NCBI GenBank assembly: GCA_028284155.1
Contig: JANQSF010000152.1
Location: forward strand, 1 to 64,000
DNA: 64,000 nucleotides
Direction of reading: 5' to 3'
Source: Phycisphaeraceae bacterium
GTDB lineage: Bacteria; Planctomycetota; Phycisphaerae; Phycisphaerales; Phycisphaeraceae
The translations under genes and the position numbers were made by a program. Position 1 is the stretch's first letter, and each line of letters begins with the position of its first letter. Positions 9,650 to 17,497 of the stretch are shown here, piece by piece. The notes beneath the pieces are model-generated. The model was given only the letters and a program-made list of their open reading frames with translations, searched no databases and had not been told where the DNA came from.

Positions 9650-9722
9650 GCCACCTTAGCTCAGTTGGTAGAGCAGCGGTTTTGTAAACCGCAGGTCGCC
9701 GGTTCGAGTCCGGCAGGTGGCT
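9650..9722 (+). tRNA. tRNA-Thr (anticodon TGT)
   Basis: A complete 73-base cloverleaf. The acceptor stem GCCACCT pairs with AGGTGGC (with a T:A closing pair). The D arm is GCTC/GAGC, the anticodon arm GCGGT-TTTGTAA-ACCGC has TGT at 9683-9685, and the T arm is GCCGG-TTCGAGT-CCGGC with discriminator T. CCA is not encoded. TGT reads the threonine codon ACA. All stems are perfectly paired, unlike the tRNA-like domains in the array at 16.3-20.9 kb. Confidence 0.95.
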
Positions 9723-9756
9723 TTTATATCGCGATCGATCATTCGAGTCGTCGGTA

Positions 9757-10479
9757 TCAGTAGGCACCGGTCACTGGGGCGCGTTTCTGGATTGGCTGAT
9801 CGTGAGGCTGGCGGACTGCGCTCGCGTTTGTTTTGGTCAACTCAAATAGTCCGTCGTTGGTCGCCTTTCGACACGACCACGTCGCGCATATGGCTCCCAC
9901 GAGCGCTCCGGTGCAGTGCGCCAAGGGCACGACAACCGTTCCCGAAGTCATCTGGCTTACGAACGTCGCCTGTCCTGTCATGGCTTCGTATGTCATTTTG
10001 GCGATCAGGGCTGACATCAGCAGGCCGGTCGTAGCCAGTGCAGTACGGTCTTTTGTCTGGTGAGCGCGGATCGTCCACGTCGTCACGACGAAGGTGTATA
10101 AGGCCGAGTCGACACCGCTCAGCCCTCGGTAAGTGGACAGTGCTGGAAGCAGGGAGTGAACGACGATCGTAACAGCTAGCGAGGCCACGACGATGCATTT
10201 GATCGTGTGTCGGCGGCTTAACCGTTCCGCCATCGCTGCGGTGGCCGCAAATGCGAGCAGATCGAACACAAAGTGCGACCAGTCGGCGTGTACCCAGTTT
10301 GCTGTGAAGAGTCGCCAGATCTCCCCTTGGCTGACGGCTGATCGTTTGTACTCCAACAGGGACGCCAAACTGTCTGGTTGGAATTGCAGCAGGATGGCGG
10401 CGAAACTGCCACACAGCGCGACGACTGGGAGTCGCCGCGCTGCGCGGGCAAGCTTCGCTTGTGGGGGGAATGGATTCAT
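9757..10479 (-). CDS. Rhombosortase-like intramembrane serine protease
   Basis: 240 residues with about six transmembrane helices. Rhomboid-family marks are GEIWRLFTANWVHADWSHF (WR motif and the His-rich loop), the active-site serine in YRGLSGVDSALY (GLSG), and a later His in PLAHCTGALVGA. The compact size, and the serine helix lacking the usual GASG, fit the rhombosortase branch, which cuts proteins ending in a glycine-rich C-terminal signal. The adjacent upstream gene, 4 bases away on the same strand, encodes a protein with just such a tail, supporting an enzyme-substrate pair. If it is not a rhombosortase it is still a rhomboid-superfamily protein. Confidence 0.78.
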   Translation of the reverse strand: MNPFPPQAKLARAARRLPVVALCGSFAAILLQFQPDSLASLLEYKRSAVSQGEIWRLFTANWVHADWSHFVFDLLAFAATAAMAERLSRRHTIKCIVVASLAVTIVVHSLLPALSTYRGLSGVDSALYTFVVTTWTIRAHQTKDRTALATTGLLMSALIAKMTYEAMTGQATFVSQMTSGTVVVPLAHCTGALVGAICATWSCRKATNDGLFELTKTNASAVRQPHDQPIQKRAPVTGAY

Positions 10480-10483
10480 GGGA

Positions 10484-12637
10484 TCACGACTTGGTCTTGG
10501 GCTTTGGACGAGTCCTGCGGTTACGTTGATTCAACCAGATGCCCGCGCCAACGGTGACCGCGAGAGCGGTGAGGCTGACAGGATCGATGGCGCCGATTCC
10601 TGAACCGCCCGACCCCCCCGACCCCCCGGAACTTCCCGAACCGGGTGATCGTCGGTAGCGGCGTGACGGCGGGGTTACGTTTACGTCCCGGCTGCGCGTC
10701 CGACGGCTGCTTGCGCTGCGATCACCGGTTGGCATCGGGCTGGCTGCCTCAGCGTCAGGCGACGTCGGTCCCAGGTTCTTCAGCGCACGTGACCGCATGT
10801 TCGCCAGGTCGTTTTGCAACCTGTCACGCGCGGCCCGGTCACGGTCGACGCGCAGCGCATTCTTCCGCGCGATCGACCACCGGCGGTACTCGGCGTCGTT
10901 CTCGAGCACGATGAATGACGTGTACTCCGTCACGATCGAGTACGCTTCACCCAGGTCGATGACCTTGCGGATGAGTTCGGGTCGGCGAGTGGGGCTGTTT
11001 GCATCGCCTTCCTTTAGGAGGCGATCGACGCGATGCAAGGCCCACATCCGCTCGATCTGAGGGTTGTCTTGGTCCTGCTTCGGTAGTTGCAGTTCAAGCT
11101 CCTGGCGAACGGCCCGTCCGTTGACGGTGGCTGACAGAGTGAGTTGCACAGGACCGGCCTTCTGATAGCGACCGAACAGTCGGATCGGGACGCCGTGGAA
11201 CAACGCGGTCGGCATGTTCGGCTCGATGCCGTACACGCCGCCTCCCTGGATGTCGATGCGTACGTCCGACATCACGGGCCGTGTCAGCTTGCGCCGAAAC
11301 GCCTGCGCCTGCCGGTTGAAGTCGTCGCCGCGTGAGATGAAAGAGGCCAGGCCGCCCGTGCGTTGCGCGAGCTGTTCGAGTAGCGGCCGATTGACGTCGT
11401 TGCCCACGCCGATGCAGAACACTCGCGAACCCGCTGGTCGTTGGCCGAGCAGTCGCACCAACTCCGCACGCTCACGCTGTTCGGTCATCCCGTCGGAGAG
11501 GATGACAATGTTCAGCGACCGGTCTTTGGCCTGCTGCGCATAACGGTAGGCCAACTCCAAAGCCGGTTGAAGCACCGTACCACCGCCAGCTTGCGACGCG
11601 CGAAGGAACTGTTGGGCCGTGGCCTTGCTTTGATCGTCTACCGAGTTCAAAGACCCAAACAGCACCTTGGGCTGAACATTGAACGTGAGCAGGTCGAACC
11701 GGTCTTTCGGGCCTAACGCCTCGACAAAGGCGGCGATCGACTCCACGCTCATGGCCAGCTTGCGGTCCTGCGCCATCGAGCCGGAGATGTCGAGCACGAA
11801 GACATAGTCCATCGGCTCATCCAGTTGCTCCAGTTCCTTGCCGGCCGTCAGCGTCAGCATGAAGTAGCCGTCTTCCGATTGCCGGCGCGAGGCGAGCAGG
11901 TCAAAGCCCGTCTTGGTTCGTTCCTGCTTGAACGCGACCACAACGTCGCGGTCGATGCGACCCTCACCCGTCTCGAGACTCGCCTGCCAGTACTGATCGT
12001 TGTACTTGGCCATGACAAACTCCGAGCGATGGCTTGGCGATTCGACCTTGGTGATCGGCACGTTGTTCCGGATATCGACGTTCAGCGCAAACCGTCCGCG
12101 GACACTGTCGTCCAGCCCACGGCGACCGGCCGTGCCCAGCGGGTAGACGTACGTGCCCCAGTTGCCGTCGATGTCCAGTTGTTGGCAATAGGTCAGCTTG
12201 ATGCGCTGTTCGGCCTCGGCGTTGATCGGGAAGATCCGCATCTCGAACGTCTTGTGGTCCGTCTGTTCGAGCAGGCCCGGGTCTTGGCGTGTTTGCTTGT
12301 AGCTTTCATAGACCTGTCTCGCCCGCTTCTTTTCCACGACCTCGCCGATCATCTCCTTGCCGTTGATCCACATGCTGAAGTTGGACACCGATGCGCCTTT
12401 GGGAACGGGAAAGACATACAACGCTTCGACCTGACGCTGCTCGGTGTTCCTGAACGTCTGGTGCACCTCGGTCACGGCGATGCCGTTGTTGATGGTCACC
12501 TTGACGTCGTGCTCGGTCTGTTCGAGCACGCCGCCGAACCCCCCTTCGGCAATGAGCAGACCCGCGGCCTGTGTCGAGGCGTGGCAGCAACTCAAGAGGA
12601 AGCCGAGTGCGGCGATCTGGACAAGTCTTCGTTTCAT
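10484..12637 (-). CDS. VIT/vWA domain surface protein with GlyGly-CTERM-like tail
   Basis: 717 residues from the ATG at 12637, which has an AGGAG site about 9 bases upstream and opens a signal peptide (LVQIAALGFLLSCCHASTQA); a longer frame upstream has no signal. Residues about 25-150 form a VIT domain (VTEVHQTFRN, VEALYVFPVPKGASVSNFSMWING). About 275-450 is a von Willebrand A domain with the intact metal site DISGSM and the Asp in LSDGMTE. The last 60 residues contain a Gly/Ser tract (SGGSGGSGGSG), a hydrophobic helix (VSLTALAVTVGAGIWL) and a basic end (RNRRTRPKPKTK). This three-part C-terminus is the form recognised by rhombosortase, encoded directly downstream. It resembles inter-alpha-trypsin-inhibitor-like sorting targets of marine bacteria. 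Confidence 0.88.
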   Translation of the reverse strand: MKRRLVQIAALGFLLSCCHASTQAAGLLIAEGGFGGVLEQTEHDVKVTINNGIAVTEVHQTFRNTEQRQVEALYVFPVPKGASVSNFSMWINGKEMIGEVVEKKRARQVYESYKQTRQDPGLLEQTDHKTFEMRIFPINAEAEQRIKLTYCQQLDIDGNWGTYVYPLGTAGRRGLDDSVRGRFALNVDIRNNVPITKVESPSHRSEFVMAKYNDQYWQASLETGEGRIDRDVVVAFKQERTKTGFDLLASRRQSEDGYFMLTLTAGKELEQLDEPMDYVFVLDISGSMAQDRKLAMSVESIAAFVEALGPKDRFDLLTFNVQPKVLFGSLNSVDDQSKATAQQFLRASQAGGGTVLQPALELAYRYAQQAKDRSLNIVILSDGMTEQRERAELVRLLGQRPAGSRVFCIGVGNDVNRPLLEQLAQRTGGLASFISRGDDFNRQAQAFRRKLTRPVMSDVRIDIQGGGVYGIEPNMPTALFHGVPIRLFGRYQKAGPVQLTLSATVNGRAVRQELELQLPKQDQDNPQIERMWALHRVDRLLKEGDANSPTRRPELIRKVIDLGEAYSIVTEYTSFIVLENDAEYRRWSIARKNALRVDRDRAARDRLQNDLANMRSRALKNLGPTSPDAEAASPMPTGDRSASSRRTRSRDVNVTPPSRRYRRSPGSGSSGGSGGSGGSGIGAIDPVSLTALAVTVGAGIWLNQRNRRTRPKPKTKS

Positions 12638-12683
12638 GGCGGAAGCTCCTGAATGAGAAAGTGGTCTGTTCAGGAGCCTTCCA

Positions 12684-12698
12684 TTCAAGACTTGTGCC
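12684..12698 (-). promoter_or_regulatory. Possible sigma-54 promoter for the VIT/vWA gene (weak)
   Basis: Read on the minus strand this is GGCAC, five bases, TTGAA, against the sigma-54 form TGGCAC-N5-TTGCA. The -24 half is good; the -12 GC dinucleotide is GA here. It lies about 50 bases upstream of the VIT/vWA start, and the divergent gene encodes a sigma-54 activator, which is why I list it. On sequence alone it is weak. Confidence 0.25.
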
Positions 12699-12785
12699 GT
12701 GGAACATTCGGGCCATAACTCATTGTTATTGCTGGATTTGCCAGGAGTAGGCGGTTTGGGGCGATGCTTGGGAGAAGAATGAAGC

Positions 12786-12800
12786 GAACATTGAATGTTC
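12786..12800. promoter_or_regulatory. Palindrome GAACATT-G-AATGTTC, candidate operator
   Basis: A perfect 7-1-7 inverted repeat in the roughly 200-base gap between the divergent VIT/vWA gene and the sigma-54 activator gene, 39 bases before the activator start and about 150 bases before the other. Position and symmetry suit an activator-binding site shared by both promoters, or autoregulation. The binding protein is inferred. Confidence 0.4.
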
Positions 12801-12838
12801 ATATGGTGTACTAGGCATGTACATAATGTGACTGAGCC

Positions 12839-14401
12839 ATGCCGATCTTCACCGCCCCCCAACGTCGATTCGTCCAGGCTGTCAGCGGGATCGCGCACGC
12901 CAATCCGTTTCTGCCTCAACGCATCGATTACGAGCGCCAGGCTTTGGGAAAACAGTTCGAGGAAGAGGCGTCGGACTGGAATGTCAATTGGGAGTCGGCT
13001 GGCAGTCATCCGAACATCACACGGCTGCTCCAACTGAGCGGCGACACACTCGAAGCGGCGCGCGACAAACTGTTATCCGGTGCAAAACCGCAGGCCAGTG
13101 AGTTGCAGCTTTATGAAGACCTGACATTCTTTGCGCTGTATCACGAGTACCGAGAGCACAACGATGAAACGGTCAAACGCATGTTCGCGTCGCCTGGGTC
13201 GCGTCGGGTTGTGACGTACTTTCAGTCGTTTGAAGAACGGTTGAATCACTATCTCCGCGTGCCCAGCGTGTCGGAGGCGCTGACGTTGGACGCGGCGCAC
13301 ACGCTGGCGTTGTTCTTCCAGGTGCGACGTGCGTTCTTTCACATCCATGGTTGCCTTGTGGGCACGTCCGCCCCGGCGGCGCGGCTGCGGGCGATGGTCT
13401 GGCAGTCGATCTTCACGCATGACATGCGCCGATACCGCCGCTCGTTGTACAACGACATGGGGCAACACACCACGCTGATCACCGGCCCGAGCGGAACCGG
13501 CAAGGAGTTAGTTGCGCGGGCGATCGCGCTGTCACGCTACATCCCCTTCGACGCGCGCACGCGACGGTTTGCCGTGGACGTCTCGTCCGCGTTCCTGCCC
13601 ATCAACCTGACCGCGCTGTCGCCGACGCTGATCGAGTCGGAATTGTTCGGGCACAAACGCGGCGCATTCACCGGCGCGGTGACTGACCGGACGGGTTGGC
13701 TGGAGAAGTGTCCCGCGCACGGGGCGGTGTTCCTCGACGAGATCGGCGACCTCGACCCGGTCATCCAGGTCAAGCTGCTGCGCGTCTTGCAAACACGCCA
13801 TTTCAATCGACTGGGCGAGACCGAAGACAAACACTTCGCGGGCAAGCTGCTGGCCGCGACGAACCGCGACCTGAACGAGGCGATGTCGGCCGGCTCGTTC
13901 CGGCAGGACTTTTTTTACCGCCTGTGTAGCGACCAGATCTCGACGCCGTCACTCGCGGAGCAATTGGCAGACCGTCCCGATGACCTGACGACACTGGTCC
14001 GTTTTCTCTGCCAACGCATGGTTGGCCCGGACGAGGCAGACCGTCTGACCGAGCAGGTCGTGGCTTGGATCGGGCAACACCTCGACGCCGACTACGCCTG
14101 GCCCGGCAACGTGCGAGAACTTGAACAGTGTGTCCGCAACGTGCTCATCCGCAATGAGTACCGACCGAGCACGCCGCAGGTGAACGCCGTTGATCCTGAG
14201 CGGGTCCTGGTGCAGCAATTCATGGGTGTTCAATTGTCCGCCGACGAATTGCTCGACGCTTACTGCAAGGTCGCTTACAACCGACTGGGTAGCTATTCGG
14301 CCGCCGCCAAGCAGCTCGGCGTCGATCGACGAACAGTCAAGGCGCGCGTTAACAGGTCGTCACCTGCCGAAACGAGCATGCATGACAATGCGGACGATTA
14401 A
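12839..14401 (+). CDS. Sigma-54-dependent transcriptional activator (AAA+/Fis)
   Basis: 520 residues. The N-terminal ~190 residues are helical and match no receiver, GAF or PAS pattern that I recognise, so the input signal is unknown. The AAA+ domain (about 200-430) has Walker A GPSGTGKE, the sigma-54-contacting loop GAFTGA in HKRGAFTGAVTDR, Walker B VFLDEIGDLD, and AATNRDL. The C-terminus (about 480-510, YNRLGSYSAAAKQLGVDRRTVKARV) is a Fis-type helix-turn-helix. All parts needed for open-complex formation are present. It is divergent from the VIT/vWA-rhombosortase pair, its likeliest target. Its stop overlaps the convergent E1-like gene by 4 bases. Confidence 0.93.
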   Translation: MPIFTAPQRRFVQAVSGIAHANPFLPQRIDYERQALGKQFEEEASDWNVNWESAGSHPNITRLLQLSGDTLEAARDKLLSGAKPQASELQLYEDLTFFALYHEYREHNDETVKRMFASPGSRRVVTYFQSFEERLNHYLRVPSVSEALTLDAAHTLALFFQVRRAFFHIHGCLVGTSAPAARLRAMVWQSIFTHDMRRYRRSLYNDMGQHTTLITGPSGTGKELVARAIALSRYIPFDARTRRFAVDVSSAFLPINLTALSPTLIESELFGHKRGAFTGAVTDRTGWLEKCPAHGAVFLDEIGDLDPVIQVKLLRVLQTRHFNRLGETEDKHFAGKLLAATNRDLNEAMSAGSFRQDFFYRLCSDQISTPSLAEQLADRPDDLTTLVRFLCQRMVGPDEADRLTEQVVAWIGQHLDADYAWPGNVRELEQCVRNVLIRNEYRPSTPQVNAVDPERVLVQQFMGVQLSADELLDAYCKVAYNRLGSYSAAAKQLGVDRRTVKARVNRSSPAETSMHDNADD

Positions 14402-15051
14402 CCGTCAACACGACGTTGTAACGGCTGGACGGAAAAGTCGCCGAGCGTGATGGACCAGTCGCTCTTTTCGTTCTTCAAGATGCAAGCCAACAGCGATTCC
14501 GAGGCGACCGCCACGGTCAACAAGATCAGGTTGCGCGCCAATGGATAGTCGCACTGGTCCTGTCCGACATCGCTCGGAACGCGATAGTTCTCGTCCCAGA
14601 CGACCTCGCCGTAGTCGGCGCTGAGACCTAGATGCAGGCAGTCGATTGAAGCCGATCGGACGCAATGTTGGACCGTCGTACGCGAAGTCGAGTTGTCGAA
14701 CGCGTCTACCACGATGTCCGCCCCTTTGAGCAACTTGGCGGCGTTCTTGTCGTCCAATCTTTTGTTCACGCCATCGATTTCGATCCCGACGGCGCGGAAC
14801 AGGCGGTTGCGCAGGATGTCGACCTTCCATCCGCCGACGTCGTCCTCGCCATAAACCTGTGTGCCGATGTTGTGTTCCTCGACACGGTCGCAGTCGATCA
14901 CACGGACCTGCCTGAAACCCTGGCGGGCGAGACTCTCCACGAGGTTCGAGCCGAGCGCACCGGCCCCGCAGACCGTCAGATTCACCTCAGCCAACCGGGC
15001 CGCGACATTCGGCCCGCGGTATATTCCTTCGTGGTAGAACTTACCCGCCAT
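14398..15051 (-). CDS. E1-like (ThiF/UBA superfamily) adenylating enzyme
   Basis: 217 residues from the ATG at 15051. It has a Rossmann fold with GAGALG at 29-34, the adenylate-contacting VRVIDCDRVEEHNIGTQ segment (Asp53, Asp55, Asn61, Gln65), Lys76 in GGWKVDIL and Asp117 in DIVVDAFDN. These are the ATP-binding residues of E1/ThiF/MoeB enzymes. Candidate catalytic cysteines are Cys130 and Cys138. There is no CxxC zinc pair and no rhodanese or ubiquitin-fold extension, so it is a minimal E1. Its start overlaps the JAB gene by 11 bases. With the ubiquitin-like protein at the head of the same strand, it should adenylate that protein's C-terminal glycine. Confidence 0.9.
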   Translation of the reverse strand: MAGKFYHEGIYRGPNVAARLAEVNLTVCGAGALGSNLVESLARQGFRQVRVIDCDRVEEHNIGTQVYGEDDVGGWKVDILRNRLFRAVGIEIDGVNKRLDDKNAAKLLKGADIVVDAFDNSTSRTTVQHCVRSASIDCLHLGLSADYGEVVWDENYRVPSDVGQDQCDYPLARNLILLTVAVASESLLACILKNEKSDWSITLGDFSVQPLQRRVDG

Positions 15052-15466
15052 CTTGATCGACTCCGATGACAACGCCTCTTGGGAAGGTTTGAACGATCTC
15101 CAGCACGCGGTACGGCTCGGCATCCGGCTCGAACACAAAGCCGCGCAACGCGTCGACGCCGTCGATGACACACAGCAACGGCTTGCCGAAACACGTCGTC
15201 CACGCGTGCATCGTGTTCAGGTCGCGCTGACTTGGTTTGGCGCGGCCGGCCGGGTGCGTGTGCATGAAGCCGATGATATCGCCGCGTCGCTCTTCGCGGT
15301 CGATGACTTCTTCGGCGCTGAACTCAACGCTGGTCGGCAAACCCTCGACGCGCCGCAACCTCCGCGCACACCAGACGCGCGCTCGACGGTCGCCGACGAG
15401 GACCCAGCAGTGCTCGTTCTGCGGTTCGCCGGTTGGCTTTACGTTTCTGGGGGATGGACGCGCCAA
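15041..15466 (-). CDS. JAB/MPN-domain metallopeptidase (predicted Ubl-specific)
   Basis: 141 residues. The JAMM zinc motif is complete: His69-Thr-His71-Pro, seven residues on from His71 to Ser79, then Asp82 (GFMHTHPAGRAKPSQRD), with an upstream acidic residue near Glu49 as the catalytic candidate. Bacterial JAB proteins beside ThiF-type E1 enzymes trim or remove ubiquitin-like modifiers. No ATG or GTG is available upstream of the motif, so translation probably starts at the TTG at 15466, which has AGGA about 6 bases before it and overlaps the previous gene's end by 28 bases; translational coupling is likely. Confidence 0.88.
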   Translation of the reverse strand: MARPSPRNVKPTGEPQNEHCWVLVGDRRARVWCARRLRRVEGLPTSVEFSAEEVIDREERRGDIIGFMHTHPAGRAKPSQRDLNTMHAWTTCFGKPLLCVIDGVDALRGFVFEPDAEPYRVLEIVQTFPRGVVIGVDQDGG

Positions 15467-16350
15467 TACTCTTCCTCGTTCATGCCGTCGGGGCCGATCC
15501 TGTAAATGTCGCCTTCGCGTTCGCCTTCGCGGATGACGCCGACCAGGCTGCTCAGGTCGAAGTCGCGGTCGCGGCCGGCCAAACAGATGCCGGCGACCTG
15601 CACGGTCAGGTCGCGCTTGTTCACGGCCGTGACGTGGCGTTGCCTGCCGATCCGGTAGGTCACGCGGTAGCTGTCGCGGCGTTCGAGGAATCCGAGCAGC
15701 TCGGCGCCGGCGTGGTCCAGCGCGTCGCGGATGCGGCGCTCCGTGCGTTCGGCTTCCTGCTGCTTGCGGAACGCTTCTTTCGTCAGCAGGCCGACCGCGT
15801 AGGCGGCGCGTTGCTCGGCTGACAGCCCGGGGCGACTCAGGTCGTTCGGCTTGGTCAGTCGGCTCAGTGCGTCGCGCAAATAGGTCGCCGCGGCCGGGTC
15901 CGCACGCATGTCGACGCTGTCGAACCAGAACGACTGGCCATCAAACCGCGTCTGGATCGTGTCGAACTGATCGACCTCCTCGGTGAGCCGGACAGGGGCC
16001 AACCCTTCGACGTTGAATCTTGTGTCGCCCTGATGAGCCGACGCGGCCAACCAGTGTCCCTCTTCACGTAAGCAAGTGATTAGACGGACCATTGGGAAGA
16101 GCTTCAGGTAGCGCTGCCGCTCGGCCAATCCCGCGGGCCGAACCAACTCGGCGGTGTCGACCGACTTCGGTTGAAACACACCCCACCCCTCGAAGTCGGC
16201 CGGCTCGACCTTCATCTTGTAGACGACGCCCGCGACGCGGACGCACGCCTGGTCGCCGCGCAGGACGGGGGCCAGGAACTCCGATTGCAGGAAAGCGTTC
16301 TCGGCCGCCGCGAGTCGTTCGAACGCCTCATTGAACTTCCTGGATGGCAT
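15439..16350 (-). CDS. Conserved-looking unknown protein of the Ro/Ubl locus
   Basis: 303 residues from the ATG at 16350. I do not recognise the family. It is soluble, with no signal or membrane helix. The N-terminal half is mixed alpha/beta (VCVRVAGVVYKMKV-like strands); a charged helix around 215-250 (EAFRKQQEAERTERRIRDAL) separates it from a beta-rich C-terminal domain containing DSYRVTYRIGRQRHVTAV and GICLAGRDRDFDLSSLVGVI. One conserved-looking cysteine lies in MVRLITCLREEGHWLAAS; whether it is an E2-like cysteine cannot be judged by eye. Its place between a Ro-linked RNA element and the JAB/E1 genes suggests a substrate, adaptor or E2-like role. The ATG directly follows a hairpin and a T run, with no Shine-Dalgarno. 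Confidence 0.7.
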   Translation of the reverse strand: MPSRKFNEAFERLAAAENAFLQSEFLAPVLRGDQACVRVAGVVYKMKVEPADFEGWGVFQPKSVDTAELVRPAGLAERQRYLKLFPMVRLITCLREEGHWLAASAHQGDTRFNVEGLAPVRLTEEVDQFDTIQTRFDGQSFWFDSVDMRADPAAATYLRDALSRLTKPNDLSRPGLSAEQRAAYAVGLLTKEAFRKQQEAERTERRIRDALDHAGAELLGFLERRDSYRVTYRIGRQRHVTAVNKRDLTVQVAGICLAGRDRDFDLSSLVGVIREGEREGDIYRIGPDGMNEEEYWRVHPPET

Positions 16351-16356
16351 GAAAAA

Positions 16357-16452
16357 ACCCGCGCAAGTCTCAAGAGCTTTTTGACCTAACCGTCCGCGTT
16401 TCCGCGAATACGGTCCCGAATGGTTTGTAGGCTCAGGCGGTTGGGCGCGGGT
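16357..16452 (-). ncRNA. Structured RNA element TLE10, upstream of the unknown gene
   Basis: Element of the ten-copy family (see findings). On the minus strand P1 is ACCCGCG pairing with CGCGGGT, P2 is GAGC with GCTC, and the core CTACAAACC follows P2. The cargo is not tRNA: it is a hairpin with a CGCG-GAAA-CGCG tip. P1' is followed at once by six T and then the gene's ATG, so the closing stem could double as an intrinsic terminator or attenuator controlling the downstream gene. Confidence 0.7.
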
Positions 16453-16534
16453 ATGCCCGAAGTATACCACGGTGACGCGGCGTTGCCATTACGAGGCGAC
16501 GGCCGGGTCGTGGTTCACTTTGAGGTCAAGATTC

Positions 16535-16604
16535 GTGCCACGGCCGTGTCGGCCGTGCGAAACATCTTCGACGAACCACCGCACGGCCGACACGGCCGTG
16601 GCAC
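16535..16604. repeat. 25-base perfect inverted repeat, GTGCCACGG family
   Basis: The arms at 16535-16559 and 16580-16604 are exact reverse complements, beginning GTGCCACGGCCGTG and ending CACGGCCGTGGCAC, with a 20-base spacer. It occupies the gap between TLE10 and the end of the amidotransferase-like gene. Similar GTGCCAC-type palindromes occur elsewhere in the window, so it looks like a dispersed intergenic element rather than a gene-specific terminator. Confidence 0.85.
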
Positions 16605-16620
16605 GAGACAAGCGCTCGGC

Positions 16621-17472
16621 TCAAACTGAACTACTACGGACCGCCGCGTTGGCCCGCATGGCGCGGACGCACAGTTGAGCGATTAACTCAGTGGACGTTG
16701 CGGCACTCTGCATGGTCGCGAAGTTCAGGGCGTCCGGCTTGACCTTCGCTTCGCGGAAGACGCGGTCGATCGCGTCGTCCGAGAGGCGCATGCCCCGGCG
16801 GAGGAACTCGGCGGCCGGCTGCGCGTGCGCGTCGTGGATCGCGTCCGTCCGCATCAGCCAGAAGTGGCTGATGACGTGGAACACGTGACCGGCTTCCCAG
16901 TCGAAACGTGCCGCAACGGGGCCGGCGCCGAAACGCGAGAGCATGTCGTGGCTGGCGGCGTCCAGCTTGACGCGTTCGTCATCCAGGATGTCGATCGGGT
17001 GACTGCCCTCCATGCACCAGCGGGCTTCGACGCCGAGCACGACGACCTCGGCCCAGTAGCTGTCCATCGCCGGCTCGACGGAAACGATTTCCAAACTCGT
17101 CTGTTTACCGTTGTGACGGATAGTGTTGGGAAAGGCCTGCTGCACGATGTTGCGCATCGACCAGTCCGTGCTCAGGAACCATGCGCCGTCGCGCACGTGT
17201 GGCTCGATCGCGCTGACCAAACCCGGCGGCGCCGACGACGAGCAGTTGGCGATCACGATTGGCGATCGCAGCTTCGTAGGCTTAGGGTCGACCGTGAAGC
17301 CGAGCCCGAGCATCTGCAAGACGTTCTCCACGTGGTCGTAATCGCCACGGTACACGGCGATATCGCGCTTGCCGATCGCGTCGAGCGCCTCGAGGCGGTC
17401 GGGGTGTTGATCGGCAAAGCGTTGCCGGACGGCGTGCGCCGCGACACGGTATGCGGTGGCCATGTCGGTCAT
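16621..17472 (-). CDS. Possible class I glutamine-amidotransferase-fold (ThuA-like) protein
   Basis: 283 residues from the ATG at 17472, which has GAGGTG 5 bases upstream. The pattern AVYRGDYDHVENVLQMLGLGFT ... IVIANCSSSAPPGLVSAIEPHVRDGAWFLSTDWSM ... GHVFHVISHFWLMR resembles the flavodoxin-like fold of ThuA and class I amidotransferase-like proteins, ending in the usual histidine-containing strand. The nucleophile position (NCSSS) has a Cys, but I cannot confirm a catalytic triad. It is soluble. It sits between two RNA elements in the Ro/Ubl locus and is presumably co-transcribed with them. The family assignment is tentative. Confidence 0.6.
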   Translation of the reverse strand: MTDMATAYRVAAHAVRQRFADQHPDRLEALDAIGKRDIAVYRGDYDHVENVLQMLGLGFTVDPKPTKLRSPIVIANCSSSAPPGLVSAIEPHVRDGAWFLSTDWSMRNIVQQAFPNTIRHNGKQTSLEIVSVEPAMDSYWAEVVVLGVEARWCMEGSHPIDILDDERVKLDAASHDMLSRFGAGPVAARFDWEAGHVFHVISHFWLMRTDAIHDAHAQPAAEFLRRGMRLSDDAIDRVFREAKVKPDALNFATMQSAATSTELIAQLCVRAMRANAAVRSSSV

Positions 17473-17497
17473 GGTGCACCTCTTTGAAAACGACTCC

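Noticed and set aside
12755-12775. Plus-strand TGGGGC-N5-TTGG as a sigma-54 promoter for the activator
   Set aside because: The -12 element lacks the required GC and the spacing context is poor; not listed as a feature.
10484-13033. Longer start for the VIT/vWA protein (849 residues)
   Set aside because: The extra 132 residues run through the divergent promoter region and into the activator gene; the ATG at 12637 has a ribosome site and a signal peptide.
14398-15171. Longer E1 frame starting at 15171
   Set aside because: The added residues overlap the JAB catalytic domain coding region in another frame and show no E1 similarity; the ATG at 15051 gives the family N-terminus.
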